Position numbers and translations under genes: made by a program. Below, piece by piece: positions 51,987 through 61,512 of a DNA stretch of 64,000 nucleotides. Below the pieces are notes generated by a model. That model searched no databases and was not told the origin of the DNA. It saw only the letters and a list, made by a program, of their open reading frames with translations. This DNA comes from CAYRFF01 sp964423575. GTDB lineage: Bacteria; Bacteroidota; Bacteroidia; Chitinophagales; Saprospiraceae. Numbering within the stretch: position 1 is the first letter of the stretch; each line of letters opens with the position of its first letter. The stretch covers positions 1 through 64,000 of the forward strand of contig CAYRFF010000009.1 in NCBI GenBank assembly GCA_964423575.1, in the 5' to 3' direction.

Positions 51987-54269
51987 TCAAAAGTAAAACT
52001 TCATCCCAATACTAGGTAAAATTGGTAGCTGATCGATTCTTTCATATTCAACTCTATCAAAGTAGAATATATTTGCCCTATCATAAACGTTAGTAATACT
52101 AGCCGTAACTTCTAGCCCGGTATGTCTGCTAAATCTAATGTCCTTTTTAACAGAGATATCCATTCTGTGATAATCAGGCAATCTTCCTCCCAGTCTTTCG
52201 CTATCGTATAGCACGCCGATTTCTTTAGGATTGGATGTCGTATAATTAGGTTTATCCTCACCTACAAAAGAATTAAAGTTATAGAATCCTCTAGTTTTGG
52301 TGAATGGAAAACCACTACCGTAATTCCATCTGACGCTCAATGACCAGGAGTCATCCCTTCCAAAAGAATAGGTACCCAATAAATTCAAATTATGCCTTCT
52401 ATCAAAAACTGTATTATATTGCTGGACTCCATCATCTCTATTGACAAAACCATAGGAGTATGCTGCCCACAGATACCAAGGCCCTTGGCTAAATAAGGCT
52501 GAGAATTCAGCCCCATACGCACTTCCTACTATATTAATATAGTCCGGATCGGTAAGCACTCTCTTATTATTGTTAATATTAATCAGATCCAAAAAATCTT
52601 TATAATATGCCTCAACATTCAACCTAAGTGAAGGAATCGGTTCATATTCCAAGCCGGCAATGTAGTGGATTGCTCTCTGAAGATGGGTAGTTGCCTTTTC
52701 ACCCGTTATAGGGTTATTCAATCTTACTGTAGGTCCTGATAGGAAACCATAAAACAGGTTTACCACTTCATTCTCATTCACGGTAGAAATCAGATTTTGT
52801 GAATACAATCCTGAAGCTCCTTTCAATCTAAAATTATCAGTAACGTTATACTTAATACCCATCCTAGGCTCTAGCTGTACCTCTCCGAATGCAGAATAAT
52901 ACTGAAGTCGCAGAGATGGATCCAAGACCAGTCCACCTATTATCTTCTTGTACTTAACAAATCCACTCATCTCAATTGCTTCCTTTTCCTGCTCAAATAG
53001 GTAATCGAGATTATTCACAAAGTCAAATTTAGTATTGACCCCTTCAATTCTGATTCCATAATCCAAAATATCATCTCGGAAAACATTGGAGAGATTTAAG
53101 TAAAGAGCATAATTGAGTATGCTGTTATTTCTAGGCTTATTATCAAATCTGTTCAAGCCGATATTATAAGTAGATGTAGAAACACCTCCATTGATAATTA
53201 CATTGGATCTCGGAGGAATGATTTTAAAATTGGATCCCATTCCCCAGGAATTCCATCGCAGACGCGCCAAATCAACGTAGTGAACCTCGTCATTAAAACT
53301 AAATCCAAACACCTCCAAGTTAGTCCCTAGATTGGAAAGAATCGAGAATTTACCATAGATATCACCATAATCAAATGGCAGACCGTTTTCATCTCTGGAA
53401 GCGTAGTTATACAAGCTTTTTGATGCATAAGGTAAAAGTGACTTTTTACCTGTAATAATATATGACAAACTAGTGCCATTATCATCGGTAAGCGGAATAA
53501 TCGGTCCTTCAAGTAAAGCTTTGGCTTGAAAAGGAGATGCTGAAACCAGACCGGAAGTGCGTTTCCTGTTCCCACTCTTCATGGTCAAATCAATTACCGC
53601 AGATACTCGCCCACCATAAGATGCATCAAAACCCCCGGTCAATACATCGACATTCTGAATCGCATCCGTCTCAAACACGGAGTAAAATCCTATACTGTGA
53701 AAAGGATTATAAATGGTCATCCCATCGAGCAGAATCTTGTTCTGAACGGGTGATCCACCGCGGATGTACAATTGCCCGCCCTGGTCGCCCGTAAATATCA
53801 CGCCCGGTAATACAGCAAGGTATTGTGCAATATCTGCTTCACCACCGGTAGAAGGAAGTAAATTGATTTTTTCTGCACTCACACTGATACTTGACACACT
53901 GACATCTTTTCGCCTTTGTTGTCTTTCAGCAGAAACACTCACTGTCTCAATCTTTATGCCTGTCTTAGACAGACTGAATGAAATCGTCCTTATTTGATTT
54001 TCGCCCAGAGAAACTGCAACAGTGTCAGCATTATAGCCTATATAATGTGCTACAAGTTGATATTCACCGGGATCCAGGTTGGTCAGATTATAAAAACCTC
54101 CTTCGTCGGTAATCGTACCATAATCAGTATTTAATATAAATACGTCTGCAAACATAATTGCAGAGCCATCTTCATTATCTATGACACTACCACGTATAAT
54201 TGATTTTTGAGCAAATGCCGATCCGGCAAAGGCTAAAATACTTATCGCTAGAAATATATATCTCTTCAT
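51987..54269 (-). CDS. TonB-dependent outer-membrane receptor with carboxypeptidase-like N-domain
   Basis: 760 residues. Signal to AFAQ (about residue 20), then a carboxypeptidase-regulatory-like beta-domain (SIIRGSVIDNEDGSAIMFA, about 23-108), a plug domain (about 118-240: VSVSSISVSAEKINLLPSTGG, GDQGGQLYIRGGSPVQNKIL, DASYGGRVSAVIDLTMKSG) and a 22-strand-type barrel ending in KFYF. Imports a siderophore, vitamin or oligomer using TonB energy. No SusD partner is adjacent, so it is not a SusCD pair; ligand unknown. Terminated by the shared hairpin. Confidence 0.92.
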   Translation of the reverse strand: MKRYIFLAISILAFAGSAFAQKSIIRGSVIDNEDGSAIMFADVFILNTDYGTITDEGGFYNLTNLDPGEYQLVAHYIGYNADTVAVSLGENQIRTISFSLSKTGIKIETVSVSAERQQRRKDVSVSSISVSAEKINLLPSTGGEADIAQYLAVLPGVIFTGDQGGQLYIRGGSPVQNKILLDGMTIYNPFHSIGFYSVFETDAIQNVDVLTGGFDASYGGRVSAVIDLTMKSGNRKRTSGLVSASPFQAKALLEGPIIPLTDDNGTSLSYIITGKKSLLPYASKSLYNYASRDENGLPFDYGDIYGKFSILSNLGTNLEVFGFSFNDEVHYVDLARLRWNSWGMGSNFKIIPPRSNVIINGGVSTSTYNIGLNRFDNKPRNNSILNYALYLNLSNVFRDDILDYGIRIEGVNTKFDFVNNLDYLFEQEKEAIEMSGFVKYKKIIGGLVLDPSLRLQYYSAFGEVQLEPRMGIKYNVTDNFRLKGASGLYSQNLISTVNENEVVNLFYGFLSGPTVRLNNPITGEKATTHLQRAIHYIAGLEYEPIPSLRLNVEAYYKDFLDLININNNKRVLTDPDYINIVGSAYGAEFSALFSQGPWYLWAAYSYGFVNRDDGVQQYNTVFDRRHNLNLLGTYSFGRDDSWSLSVRWNYGSGFPFTKTRGFYNFNSFVGEDKPNYTTSNPKEIGVLYDSERLGGRLPDYHRMDISVKKDIRFSRHTGLEVTASITNVYDRANIFYFDRVEYERIDQLPILPSIGMKFYF

Positions 54270-54453
54270 ATTATTTAATTGCAGAAACTCGAGGAATAAA
54301 AATGAAAGGTTTATTCATTATCACCACCACTGTATCAGGTTCAATCCTTTTTCCACTCCATCAAAGCTTAAAGTTCAAAACGGATTAACAAACTTAATAA
54401 TTCCTAGGTTTAAATAAAATTATAAAGGCACTTTGAGAAATATTTAACAAAAA

Positions 54454-54479
54454 AAAGGCGGAGATTCCTCCCCGCCTTT
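54454..54479 (-). terminator. terminator of the TPR/PD40/SPOR gene
   Basis: AAAGGCGG (54454-54461) pairs with CCGCCTTT (54472-54479), loop 10 nt; a T-run follows on the minus strand. The rest of 54270-54506 shows no gene. Confidence 0.85.
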
Positions 54480-54506
54480 ACACTCATTATAATTTAACTA
54501 AGAAAT

Positions 54507-56609
54507 TTACTTTACCTTATGGTAATCTCCATCTCTGAATTCGACTATTTCTGCATTATTAAACCCGGCTTCAATTGCCTGTTTAAGGATGTATTTCGAT
54601 TCATCTATTGTTCTGTAATCTCCTACAAAATAGATAGCCCACTGATCCTTGTTCACTCGTTGGATATTACCAAGTACTTTAGCTTTATCAGCGTTAAACC
54701 ACTTAGGCTCCAGATAAGCAGCTAATCTGACCTTATAGTTCCCATCGCCTAGCGGAACTAAATTTACTTGCGTCATAGAACTTATAGTTTTAGAATCAAC
54801 CGGCTTAGTTACTTCAGCTTGTGTAGATTGAGTTGTCGTTGAAGGCGATTCTTTCACAGTCTCAGTCTTCTTTGCAGTTTCTGCTACAAAATTATCGTTA
54901 GCAGAAGATGAATACATAATCTCTTCTTCAACTATAAAGGCATCTCTATAACCTCTGTTGTGAATTATGCGTAATTTAGAAGCAGCAGCTTCTCTGGAAG
55001 CATAGCTTCCCACTCTGATTTTCACCTCGTTCGGGAAGTAAATTTTATAAACTTCATCAATATCACTGAAACGGTCAGCATAAAATTGCATCTGATCAGA
55101 ACTTGTTTTTTCAACGATAGCTACCTGAATCGAATAAATCTTCTTAGGTCCGTTTAAATCTCTTTGCTGGAGAGCCTCTTGAATTTCAAGACTTAGCCAT
55201 TCGGAAACATCCATGGTACGATAAGTGCTTTCCTTCATTTCAACACCGAGAAGCTTTTCTTCTCCTGCTTCCGTATTTTTAGTTATGAAAGCATTTCTAT
55301 AATGCTCTACAGGCGCAAGAGTCTTTTCTCTGTAAGAAGTTGACACAAGTGCTGGAGCTTCAGTAGTCCACAGCACAGCACCCAGGTTATAGATATCACT
55401 TACAGAATTTTCGTTCATCGCAGTAAGAAAATAATGAGTCCCGATTTTAGAAATAGCAAACTCATCTCTTTGTGAATTAATGCCATAGCCCATATTAACG
55501 GAATTTGTCCACTGAGAATTTACCGTATTATATGTTGCAGCAAATAAATCATAACCTCCATAGCCAGGCCACCAATCACTCGCAAATACCAGTTTTCCAT
55601 CATTGATTGCAGGGAATATTTCATTACCGGAACTATTAATCTCTTTGCCCAGATTTATAGGCTCTGACCATCCATCAGTAGAATTTCTCGTAGAACTATA
55701 AATATCATAGCCACCATAACCACCGGTCATATCACTCATAAAATAAACTGTATTTCCATCTTCTGAATACACAGCTCCACCGGTATTATAACTGATGCTG
55801 TTAAACGGCATCGCTTTAATGTGTTTTAATTCTCCATCTTCCAGTTCCGCAATATAAAGACTCATCCCCTTCTGGTCACCATTAAGAACCTGGAAGATAT
55901 TTGGTTGCGATATCTTAGTAAAAACAACTTCATTTGTTTCTGGGTGCATAGCGATTGTAGCCATACCACTCCATGCCTGCAAATCCTTTAACAGGAAAGC
56001 CGGAAAAGTCATTTCCTGGTTCTTACCGGAAAAGGAATTAAACATTTGTGTTGTCATTTTGCCATCTGTAATATGATTTCGTTTTATATCTGTTCTGGTC
56101 GATGCATAAACTACTTTGTCCTTGTAAGCCACCGGAAAGCTCTCGAAATTCATCGTATTAATATTCAGACCATTGCGTGGAGATACTACATTTCCTGCAA
56201 GTTGAGTTTCCTCCGCCCATCTCATAGACTCTATATAATGGCTACTTGCATAAGGATCGAAGTTTCCGTAAACTTCATAATATTTCATTGCCTGTCCATA
56301 ATCTCCCAGCTTTCTGAGTGTTCCTGCCAGTGGCAAATAAGCTTTCTGGAAGTCAGGATAATGCTTTACCAGCTCTTTTAAAACTAGAATAGCTTCTGTG
56401 TTCTGTCCCATTACAAGATACAATTCAGCGAGTTCATAAAGCTGGAACTCATCTAGTTCAGAATGATGTTTCTCATATTGGGAAATTGCCTTATCATAGT
56501 CTCCCATGTTTTTATAGACCTTAGCCAGATCTACCTCGCCTTCCTGTGCATTTATCGCTTGCGCAAATGTGAGAAATACGGCCGCAAAAAATAAGCATAT
56601 TTTATTCAT
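54507..56609 (-). CDS. TPR, PD40 and SPOR-domain envelope protein
   Basis: 700 residues. Signal peptide to INAQ (about 21). Residues about 25-130 hold three TPR repeats (VYKNMGDYDKAISQYEKHH, YLPLAGTLRKLGDYGQAMKY). Residues 155-410 form a PD40/WD40-like propeller: DGNTVYFMSDMTGGYGGYDIY, GKLVFASDWWPGYGGYDLF. Two SPOR-like domains follow: SIQVAIVEKTSSDQMQFYA to FIVEEE, and NYKVRLAAYLEPKWFNAD to the C-terminus. SPOR domains bind septal peptidoglycan. The order resembles PorE/PorW-type T9SS proteins, but with SPOR instead of OmpA. Start at ATG 56609, since an upstream frame runs into the promoter. Confidence 0.87.
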   Translation of the reverse strand: MNKICLFFAAVFLTFAQAINAQEGEVDLAKVYKNMGDYDKAISQYEKHHSELDEFQLYELAELYLVMGQNTEAILVLKELVKHYPDFQKAYLPLAGTLRKLGDYGQAMKYYEVYGNFDPYASSHYIESMRWAEETQLAGNVVSPRNGLNINTMNFESFPVAYKDKVVYASTRTDIKRNHITDGKMTTQMFNSFSGKNQEMTFPAFLLKDLQAWSGMATIAMHPETNEVVFTKISQPNIFQVLNGDQKGMSLYIAELEDGELKHIKAMPFNSISYNTGGAVYSEDGNTVYFMSDMTGGYGGYDIYSSTRNSTDGWSEPINLGKEINSSGNEIFPAINDGKLVFASDWWPGYGGYDLFAATYNTVNSQWTNSVNMGYGINSQRDEFAISKIGTHYFLTAMNENSVSDIYNLGAVLWTTEAPALVSTSYREKTLAPVEHYRNAFITKNTEAGEEKLLGVEMKESTYRTMDVSEWLSLEIQEALQQRDLNGPKKIYSIQVAIVEKTSSDQMQFYADRFSDIDEVYKIYFPNEVKIRVGSYASREAAASKLRIIHNRGYRDAFIVEEEIMYSSSANDNFVAETAKKTETVKESPSTTTQSTQAEVTKPVDSKTISSMTQVNLVPLGDGNYKVRLAAYLEPKWFNADKAKVLGNIQRVNKDQWAIYFVGDYRTIDESKYILKQAIEAGFNNAEIVEFRDGDYHKVK

Positions 56610-56669
56610 AATAAATCGTTTTCTGAGTGTAAATAATGTTTTTCCGGAATTGAAACATTCAATACAGGA

Positions 56670-56700
56670 CAAATATATATTAAATAAATAACATATACAA
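56670..56700 (-). promoter_or_regulatory. promoter of the TPR/PD40/SPOR gene
   Basis: Minus strand TTG (56700-56698), 20 nt, TATATTTG (56677-56670). Good -33/-7 match, 61 nt before ATG 56609; it excludes the longer frame. Confidence 0.7.
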
Positions 56701-56827
56701 GATATTCGTAATGTGTTTTGATTGCAGAATACATATTCAACCAGAAGGAAATATTTTCAGAAAAGAAAAAAGAGAAATATAGACTAAGGAATTATCTTAT
56801 TCAAATGAAGGAAATCGTCTGTTCTTT

Positions 56828-58066
56828 TTACTCGTGCCCTCTTATCTGGAATTTTTTACTGTCGCTTTTAAGAAACTCCTCATCGACATAATTATACAGA
56901 GAATCGCTGATTTCCGACAACTGCGGTTGCCCCGCATCTACCCAGGCAGTGTACCAGGCAGACCCAATGGATCTAATAGCACCACGCATGCGTGCTTCCA
57001 CCATGCCACCCATCGCTCTATCATAGGCTTCTGCATATTCGGCACATTCAGTTCTGATAATTCTCCCCAGGCGTTCATCATAGCAGTATATCCCGGATTC
57101 ATCCCATGACTTTCGGAGTCGCTGTTCTATCAATAGTACAGAATCAACATAGGAGAAACTTTCCAGAACTATATCCCAGAAATAAGTCTGTTTGTCTTCT
57201 ATATATTCAGCCTTACCTACAAAGAAATCGTATTCGGTATCAGCGAAAAGTTCAGGTATTCTGCTCTCCCAAAATGCATGCAATCCCGTCTGACCGGTGA
57301 GTTGTCCATTATAGTTAGTCGTTGTGTGTAACGGAACATGCGCATCTCCGATATAATGGCCGATTTCAGCCGAATAAAAGAGCACACGAGATATATCACC
57401 GGACTCAAATGCACGCGTAAGTCGATTTTGAAAATCGGACATCGTGTATGGCACTATGCCTTCCGGAGACAATCTATCCTCTCCCAATAATATATAGTTC
57501 TCCCCGGGCAATTCCACATCAATTCCTTTCAGAAAATCAGCAAGCTCAACTTTCCATTCTCCCGAGTAATATTGTTTGACAAAATGTTTTCGGAAGGCAC
57601 GGACATAATCCCACTTTCCAAGTGTAAGATATTTGCCGTCAGGCAGATTAAGAGTTACAGAATCAACATTAAAAATCTCATGTGTCGGAAAATTAAATAT
57701 TTCCAAGGTATCTTCACCGGCAATTGCGTTGATAATGGTAAACTTAGCCAGAGCTTCTCCCCACTCTCTGGGCAGATTATCAAATGGTGGCGTCCCCCAG
57801 TGATCGATATCGATAAAATGCCTTACCGCTTCAAATGAGTTGGCATAACGGCGTTTATCCGGATCCACTGCGTGTTCCGTCACATATTCAATATGGTCTT
57901 TGTATATAGCGATAAGTTCAGGGGGCAATGTAAAAACTGCCATGCGATTTACAAGACGGTGCCCAAAGAATCCCCAATCGTCTTCCACTATCTTTTCTAT
58001 AAGTATGAAAGAGGATAAAACTGCAAGCAGACAAGCAGAAACGATATAGAGGGCTGTTTTTTTCAT
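56828..58066 (-). CDS. zinc-dependent phospholipase C / S1-P1 nuclease-like protein
   Basis: 412 residues with an N-terminal hydrophobic signal or anchor (about 5-25). Zinc-site motifs of the PLC/S1-P1 superfamily: WGFFGHRLVNRMAVFTLP (Trp and His near 31-36), HFIDIDHWG (Asp and His), HYIGDAHVPLHTTTNYNGQL and GLHAFWESRIP near 251. It may cleave phospholipids or nucleic acids in the periplasm. Last gene of the truB-gld operon, sharing one base (TGATG) with the DUF4340 gene. Confidence 0.82.
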   Translation of the reverse strand: MKKTALYIVSACLLAVLSSFILIEKIVEDDWGFFGHRLVNRMAVFTLPPELIAIYKDHIEYVTEHAVDPDKRRYANSFEAVRHFIDIDHWGTPPFDNLPREWGEALAKFTIINAIAGEDTLEIFNFPTHEIFNVDSVTLNLPDGKYLTLGKWDYVRAFRKHFVKQYYSGEWKVELADFLKGIDVELPGENYILLGEDRLSPEGIVPYTMSDFQNRLTRAFESGDISRVLFYSAEIGHYIGDAHVPLHTTTNYNGQLTGQTGLHAFWESRIPELFADTEYDFFVGKAEYIEDKQTYFWDIVLESFSYVDSVLLIEQRLRKSWDESGIYCYDERLGRIIRTECAEYAEAYDRAMGGMVEARMRGAIRSIGSAWYTAWVDAGQPQLSEISDSLYNYVDEEFLKSDSKKFQIRGHE

Positions 58067-59079
58067 CAGTTAAAAAAGTAGCTATAGCCTCGTAATATAC
58101 CAATATTTGCTTCAACTTGCATATTCAGCCAATCACCTTCTGATGTGTGTACCCAAAATCTCGGAATACTTTCTTCACCGAGTTTGGGTTCTATGCTACC
58201 GATATCCTTGATAAACTGGACACTTGGCGTGGGCCAAAGGGTTACAACTGAAGTATCACTTTGCTCCCGTATCATCGTAATCGTAGCAAATGGATCTACG
58301 GACCACAGGGAATCTGCGATACTCATTTCAGGGAAATAAGCTTCTCCAAAAATCTTATCAAATTCCCGGTAATAATCGGACACGATTTTCTGGTTTACTT
58401 CAGTAGATGCCTTAGGAAAGTCATGCAATCTGTCTACCTCATATTTTTTACCATCCTTTTTCAACACAAAGGATTCATTCTTAAATGCCGGGTAATCAAC
58501 GATAATCTCTTCAATATCCTGATCTTCATTCAAAACAAAGTCTACTGAACGATAATCAATTTCTTCAAACTGGAATATTCTGCGAGGGGAACCTTTAAGG
58601 TATTTGACTTCAATCATATAAATACCCTTTCCTTCCTTCATAAAGTAAGAAGCATCACCATCGACAGCATTAGGTCCTATGATAAAGCTGTTTATAATCT
58701 TATCTTCCTTATCCCTTAAAACTACTTTGATACCGTTTACCTGAAATGCTTCCTGAAGATATTTATACTCTTCTTTAGGCGGAATAGAACGTAGCTGTGT
58801 ATTTTTTATAGAATTTAAAAGATTATCCACTGACCACTTCCTAGCAATATATTTATCGTTAATATACCAGTCTTTCCCTTTTCTGTCCAATGTGATTATT
58901 TTACCCTTGGAATCGGCAATCATCACGTGATACACATCGCTTTTATCGCGAATAGAAAAATCTCGTTCATTGTCTACTCTGTACATTGGGTCTGCCACTT
59001 TTTCTCCACTGGTCATATAATAGACTACCCCACCGATGGCAAGAACCAAAACAAATAAGATGAGAGTTGTTTTTTTCAT
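58066..59079 (-). CDS. DUF4340 domain protein
   Basis: 337 residues with an N-terminal membrane anchor (TLILFVLVLAIGGVVYYM, about 4-21). DUF4340 features: VYHVMIADSKGKIITLDRKG near 50, ARKWSVDNLLNSIKNTQLRS near 78, then repeats of beta strands. Such proteins are commonly encoded after GldG-type ABC auxiliary genes, as here. Function is unknown; may extend the GldFG complex into the periplasm. 2 bp after gldG. Confidence 0.85.
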   Translation of the reverse strand: MKKTTLILFVLVLAIGGVVYYMTSGEKVADPMYRVDNERDFSIRDKSDVYHVMIADSKGKIITLDRKGKDWYINDKYIARKWSVDNLLNSIKNTQLRSIPPKEEYKYLQEAFQVNGIKVVLRDKEDKIINSFIIGPNAVDGDASYFMKEGKGIYMIEVKYLKGSPRRIFQFEEIDYRSVDFVLNEDQDIEEIIVDYPAFKNESFVLKKDGKKYEVDRLHDFPKASTEVNQKIVSDYYREFDKIFGEAYFPEMSIADSLWSVDPFATITMIREQSDTSVVTLWPTPSVQFIKDIGSIEPKLGEESIPRFWVHTSEGDWLNMQVEANIGILRGYSYFFN

Positions 59080-59081
59080 GT

Positions 59082-60776
59082 TTATTTTTTAACGGCAAAT
59101 CTGCGTTTCCGCATAAAATTATATATCAATCCAAACAATATCAAAATCACAAGAGGTAATACTATATTAAGGCTTTGCCAATACACTTTTTCCTGATCAG
59201 CTTTCACCATATTCAATAGCCTAATCTTTATATCACGATTACGTGCCTTAAAGATTCCTTCCGGATCAACCATATACTCAACGGCATTGATGAGCAATTG
59301 CTTGTTACCGTATAGTACCTGATTATATTTATTGAAGCCTGCTTCTCTATACTCATTGGTTCCGGGTCTTACTTCATTCTCGATTATGGAACCATCCGTA
59401 ATGAGCAACATACGAGTCGGCACACTTTGTTTTTTATATTCAATATTTATTTCCCTCAGTCCTTCTTCCATTTCCTTTGGAACGCGATTTCTGTACAAGG
59501 AAGTAAATTCTCCTTCAAGAAGCAATGCTGTCGGAAAAGGTCCCCTATCGAAGAGAGAAGGATCTGGCTCATAGCGCAAGGATTCAAATGACATTGCAAA
59601 CGGCACTCGCTGCAATCTGCTATATTCTGAGGAATACAAGAACGGCGTTTTCTTTACCTTCAACTCTGTCTTAATCGTATCGAATGTTCCCGGATTCCTC
59701 ATATTAATAAGGTCGAGAGAACGGGTGATGTCAGATTTGCCGGAAGGCACCAAAACAGGATGATATACCCAGTCAAATAACTCTATCTGAGGCATATTCC
59801 CTTGCATCCCGGTACTGAGCGGAATCTGAGAACAGTTCAGGTCGAGAATAACATCATCGTTGAGACGGAATCCGTAATTAAAGAACAGATCCTCGAGATT
59901 GTGATTAATAATCTGCGGATAAAACCGATCAACTCCATTCAGGCTATCAAGCCGGATGTTGAGCCTATCCATCAACCAGATTATCTTTCCGCCGTTCATC
60001 ACATACTGATCGAGAATGAATTTCTTTTTCTCAGAAAAGGTATTGAGTGGACGGGGAATAATCAGCACATCAATCTGATTATTGATATAATATACCGAGT
60101 CTAGATTTACTATATCAGTACGATAATACTTGGATAGACCATCGCGGACAGAGGCAATACTCGTCCCGGCCAATTCCCCTTGCCCTACAGTAAAACCGAC
60201 TGTTGCGGCAATACGGGGATTAGTATTTTGGAAAGCTTTCGCAAATTTATATTCGAGAAGGTTTATCGAATTATTAATTACTTCCTCTTTACTGAATCCA
60301 GCTCCCTGAGGTTCCAGTAAATTAATAAATGTCTTACGATCATCGACATTGAGTTCAGCATAAGGATAAGCGAGCTTCTGCACGCGCTCTCCACTCTTCT
60401 CAATGTTTATTGTGACCGGATAAACCTCATTCTCCGACATTATCATACGGAATTCATTAAGTTCCTCAACTGTACCGATACTCGGATCTACAAATTCGTA
60501 TTCAACACGGGAATTCAATGAAGCCAATTGCTGAATCATTTCATGTGTTGCATTCTCCAGTCGCTTAAAATGTGCCGGAAAATCACCTTTAAGGTAAATG
60601 CGGACAAAAACATTCTTTGGGAGATTCTGCATCACTTCCTTAGTCGGTTCCGTCAGAGTAAATCTCTTTTCCTCTGTCATGTCGATTTTCCCAAACCAGA
60701 AGCCCGCAATGATGTTGATCAGGAACACTAGTGCCAGAGCGAGTAAAGCTTGTATTATGTATTGCTGTCTTTTCAT
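59082..60776 (-). CDS. gldG: gliding-motility ABC transporter auxiliary protein GldG
   Basis: 564 residues. An N-terminal membrane anchor (YIIQALLALALVFLINIIAG, about 7-26), the ABC-type auxiliary domain with EEKRFTLTEPTKEVMQNLP near 35-53 and VDVLIIPRPLNTFSEKKKF-like text near 234, and a C-terminal membrane helix (IVLPLVILILFGLIYNFM) before a basic tail. GldG is needed with GldA and GldF for gliding in Flavobacterium. 4 bp after gldF. A copy of GCTTTCGCAAAT lies at 60235-60246. Confidence 0.92.
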   Translation of the reverse strand: MKRQQYIIQALLALALVFLINIIAGFWFGKIDMTEEKRFTLTEPTKEVMQNLPKNVFVRIYLKGDFPAHFKRLENATHEMIQQLASLNSRVEYEFVDPSIGTVEELNEFRMIMSENEVYPVTINIEKSGERVQKLAYPYAELNVDDRKTFINLLEPQGAGFSKEEVINNSINLLEYKFAKAFQNTNPRIAATVGFTVGQGELAGTSIASVRDGLSKYYRTDIVNLDSVYYINNQIDVLIIPRPLNTFSEKKKFILDQYVMNGGKIIWLMDRLNIRLDSLNGVDRFYPQIINHNLEDLFFNYGFRLNDDVILDLNCSQIPLSTGMQGNMPQIELFDWVYHPVLVPSGKSDITRSLDLINMRNPGTFDTIKTELKVKKTPFLYSSEYSRLQRVPFAMSFESLRYEPDPSLFDRGPFPTALLLEGEFTSLYRNRVPKEMEEGLREINIEYKKQSVPTRMLLITDGSIIENEVRPGTNEYREAGFNKYNQVLYGNKQLLINAVEYMVDPEGIFKARNRDIKIRLLNMVKADQEKVYWQSLNIVLPLVILILFGLIYNFMRKRRFAVKK

Positions 60777-60780
60777 ACCA

Positions 60781-61512
60781 CTATTCTTTAAGCATTCTTA
60801 ATGACAGCATAGTCAGGAATAGGAAAAATCCTGACACAGACAGAAAATAAATAACATCTCTGGTATCAATCAGTCCTTTGGAAATCGACTCATAATGGTA
60901 TTCAATCCCCATTCTCTGAATAATAGAATCCCAGCTACCTATAAAAATCGGCAATTCACTCAAGTAGAGAAATGCCATATAAAAGAAAAAGCTGAGGAAT
61001 GTCGCCAGAACAAATGCTACAATCTGATTTCTTGTCAGACTACTTGCAAAAAGTCCTATTGCCACAAAAATCGCCGACAACAAGAATAGACCTATATACG
61101 AGCCGATTACAGCGCCTGAATCCAGGTTACCACGGGGGAATCCAAGCTGATATATCGAATAATAGTAAATAAGTGTAGGCAATAACATCAGCAGCACCAG
61201 GGTAAGATTAGCCAAGTATTTACCGATAATTATGTCCAGGTCGGAAATCGGTTTGGTTATCAGTAACTCAAGAGTGCCGGTTCCCCTTTCTTCAGCAAAT
61301 GAACTCATCGTAACTGCCGGAATAATAAATATAAACAGGAACGGTACGATGGAAAACAACTGATCCAAACTCACGTAATCATAATTCAGCATACTTGTAT
61401 CAGGGAACACCCACAACATTAATCCTAGCAAGGTCAGGAAAATGCCGATAACGATGTAGCCGATAAGCGAGCTAAAGTAATTTGATATTTCTTTAATGTA
61501 AACTCCCTTCAT
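60781..61512 (-). CDS. gldF: gliding-motility ABC transporter permease GldF
   Basis: A 243-residue ABC-2 type permease with about six membrane helices. The conserved cytoplasmic loop FAEERGTGTLELLITKPISD lies near 77-96. Works with GldA and GldG in gliding-motility ABC transport; substrate not known. One-base overlap with gldA stop. Confidence 0.93.
   Translation of the reverse strand: MKGVYIKEISNYFSSLIGYIVIGIFLTLLGLMLWVFPDTSMLNYDYVSLDQLFSIVPFLFIFIIPAVTMSSFAEERGTGTLELLITKPISDLDIIIGKYLANLTLVLLMLLPTLIYYYSIYQLGFPRGNLDSGAVIGSYIGLFLLSAIFVAIGLFASSLTRNQIVAFVLATFLSFFFYMAFLYLSELPIFIGSWDSIIQRMGIEYHYESISKGLIDTRDVIYFLSVSGFFLFLTMLSLRMLKE

Noticed and set aside
51987..54269. SusC/SusD polysaccharide utilisation locus
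   Set aside because: The receptor has no SusD-like neighbour and no glycoside hydrolases beside it.
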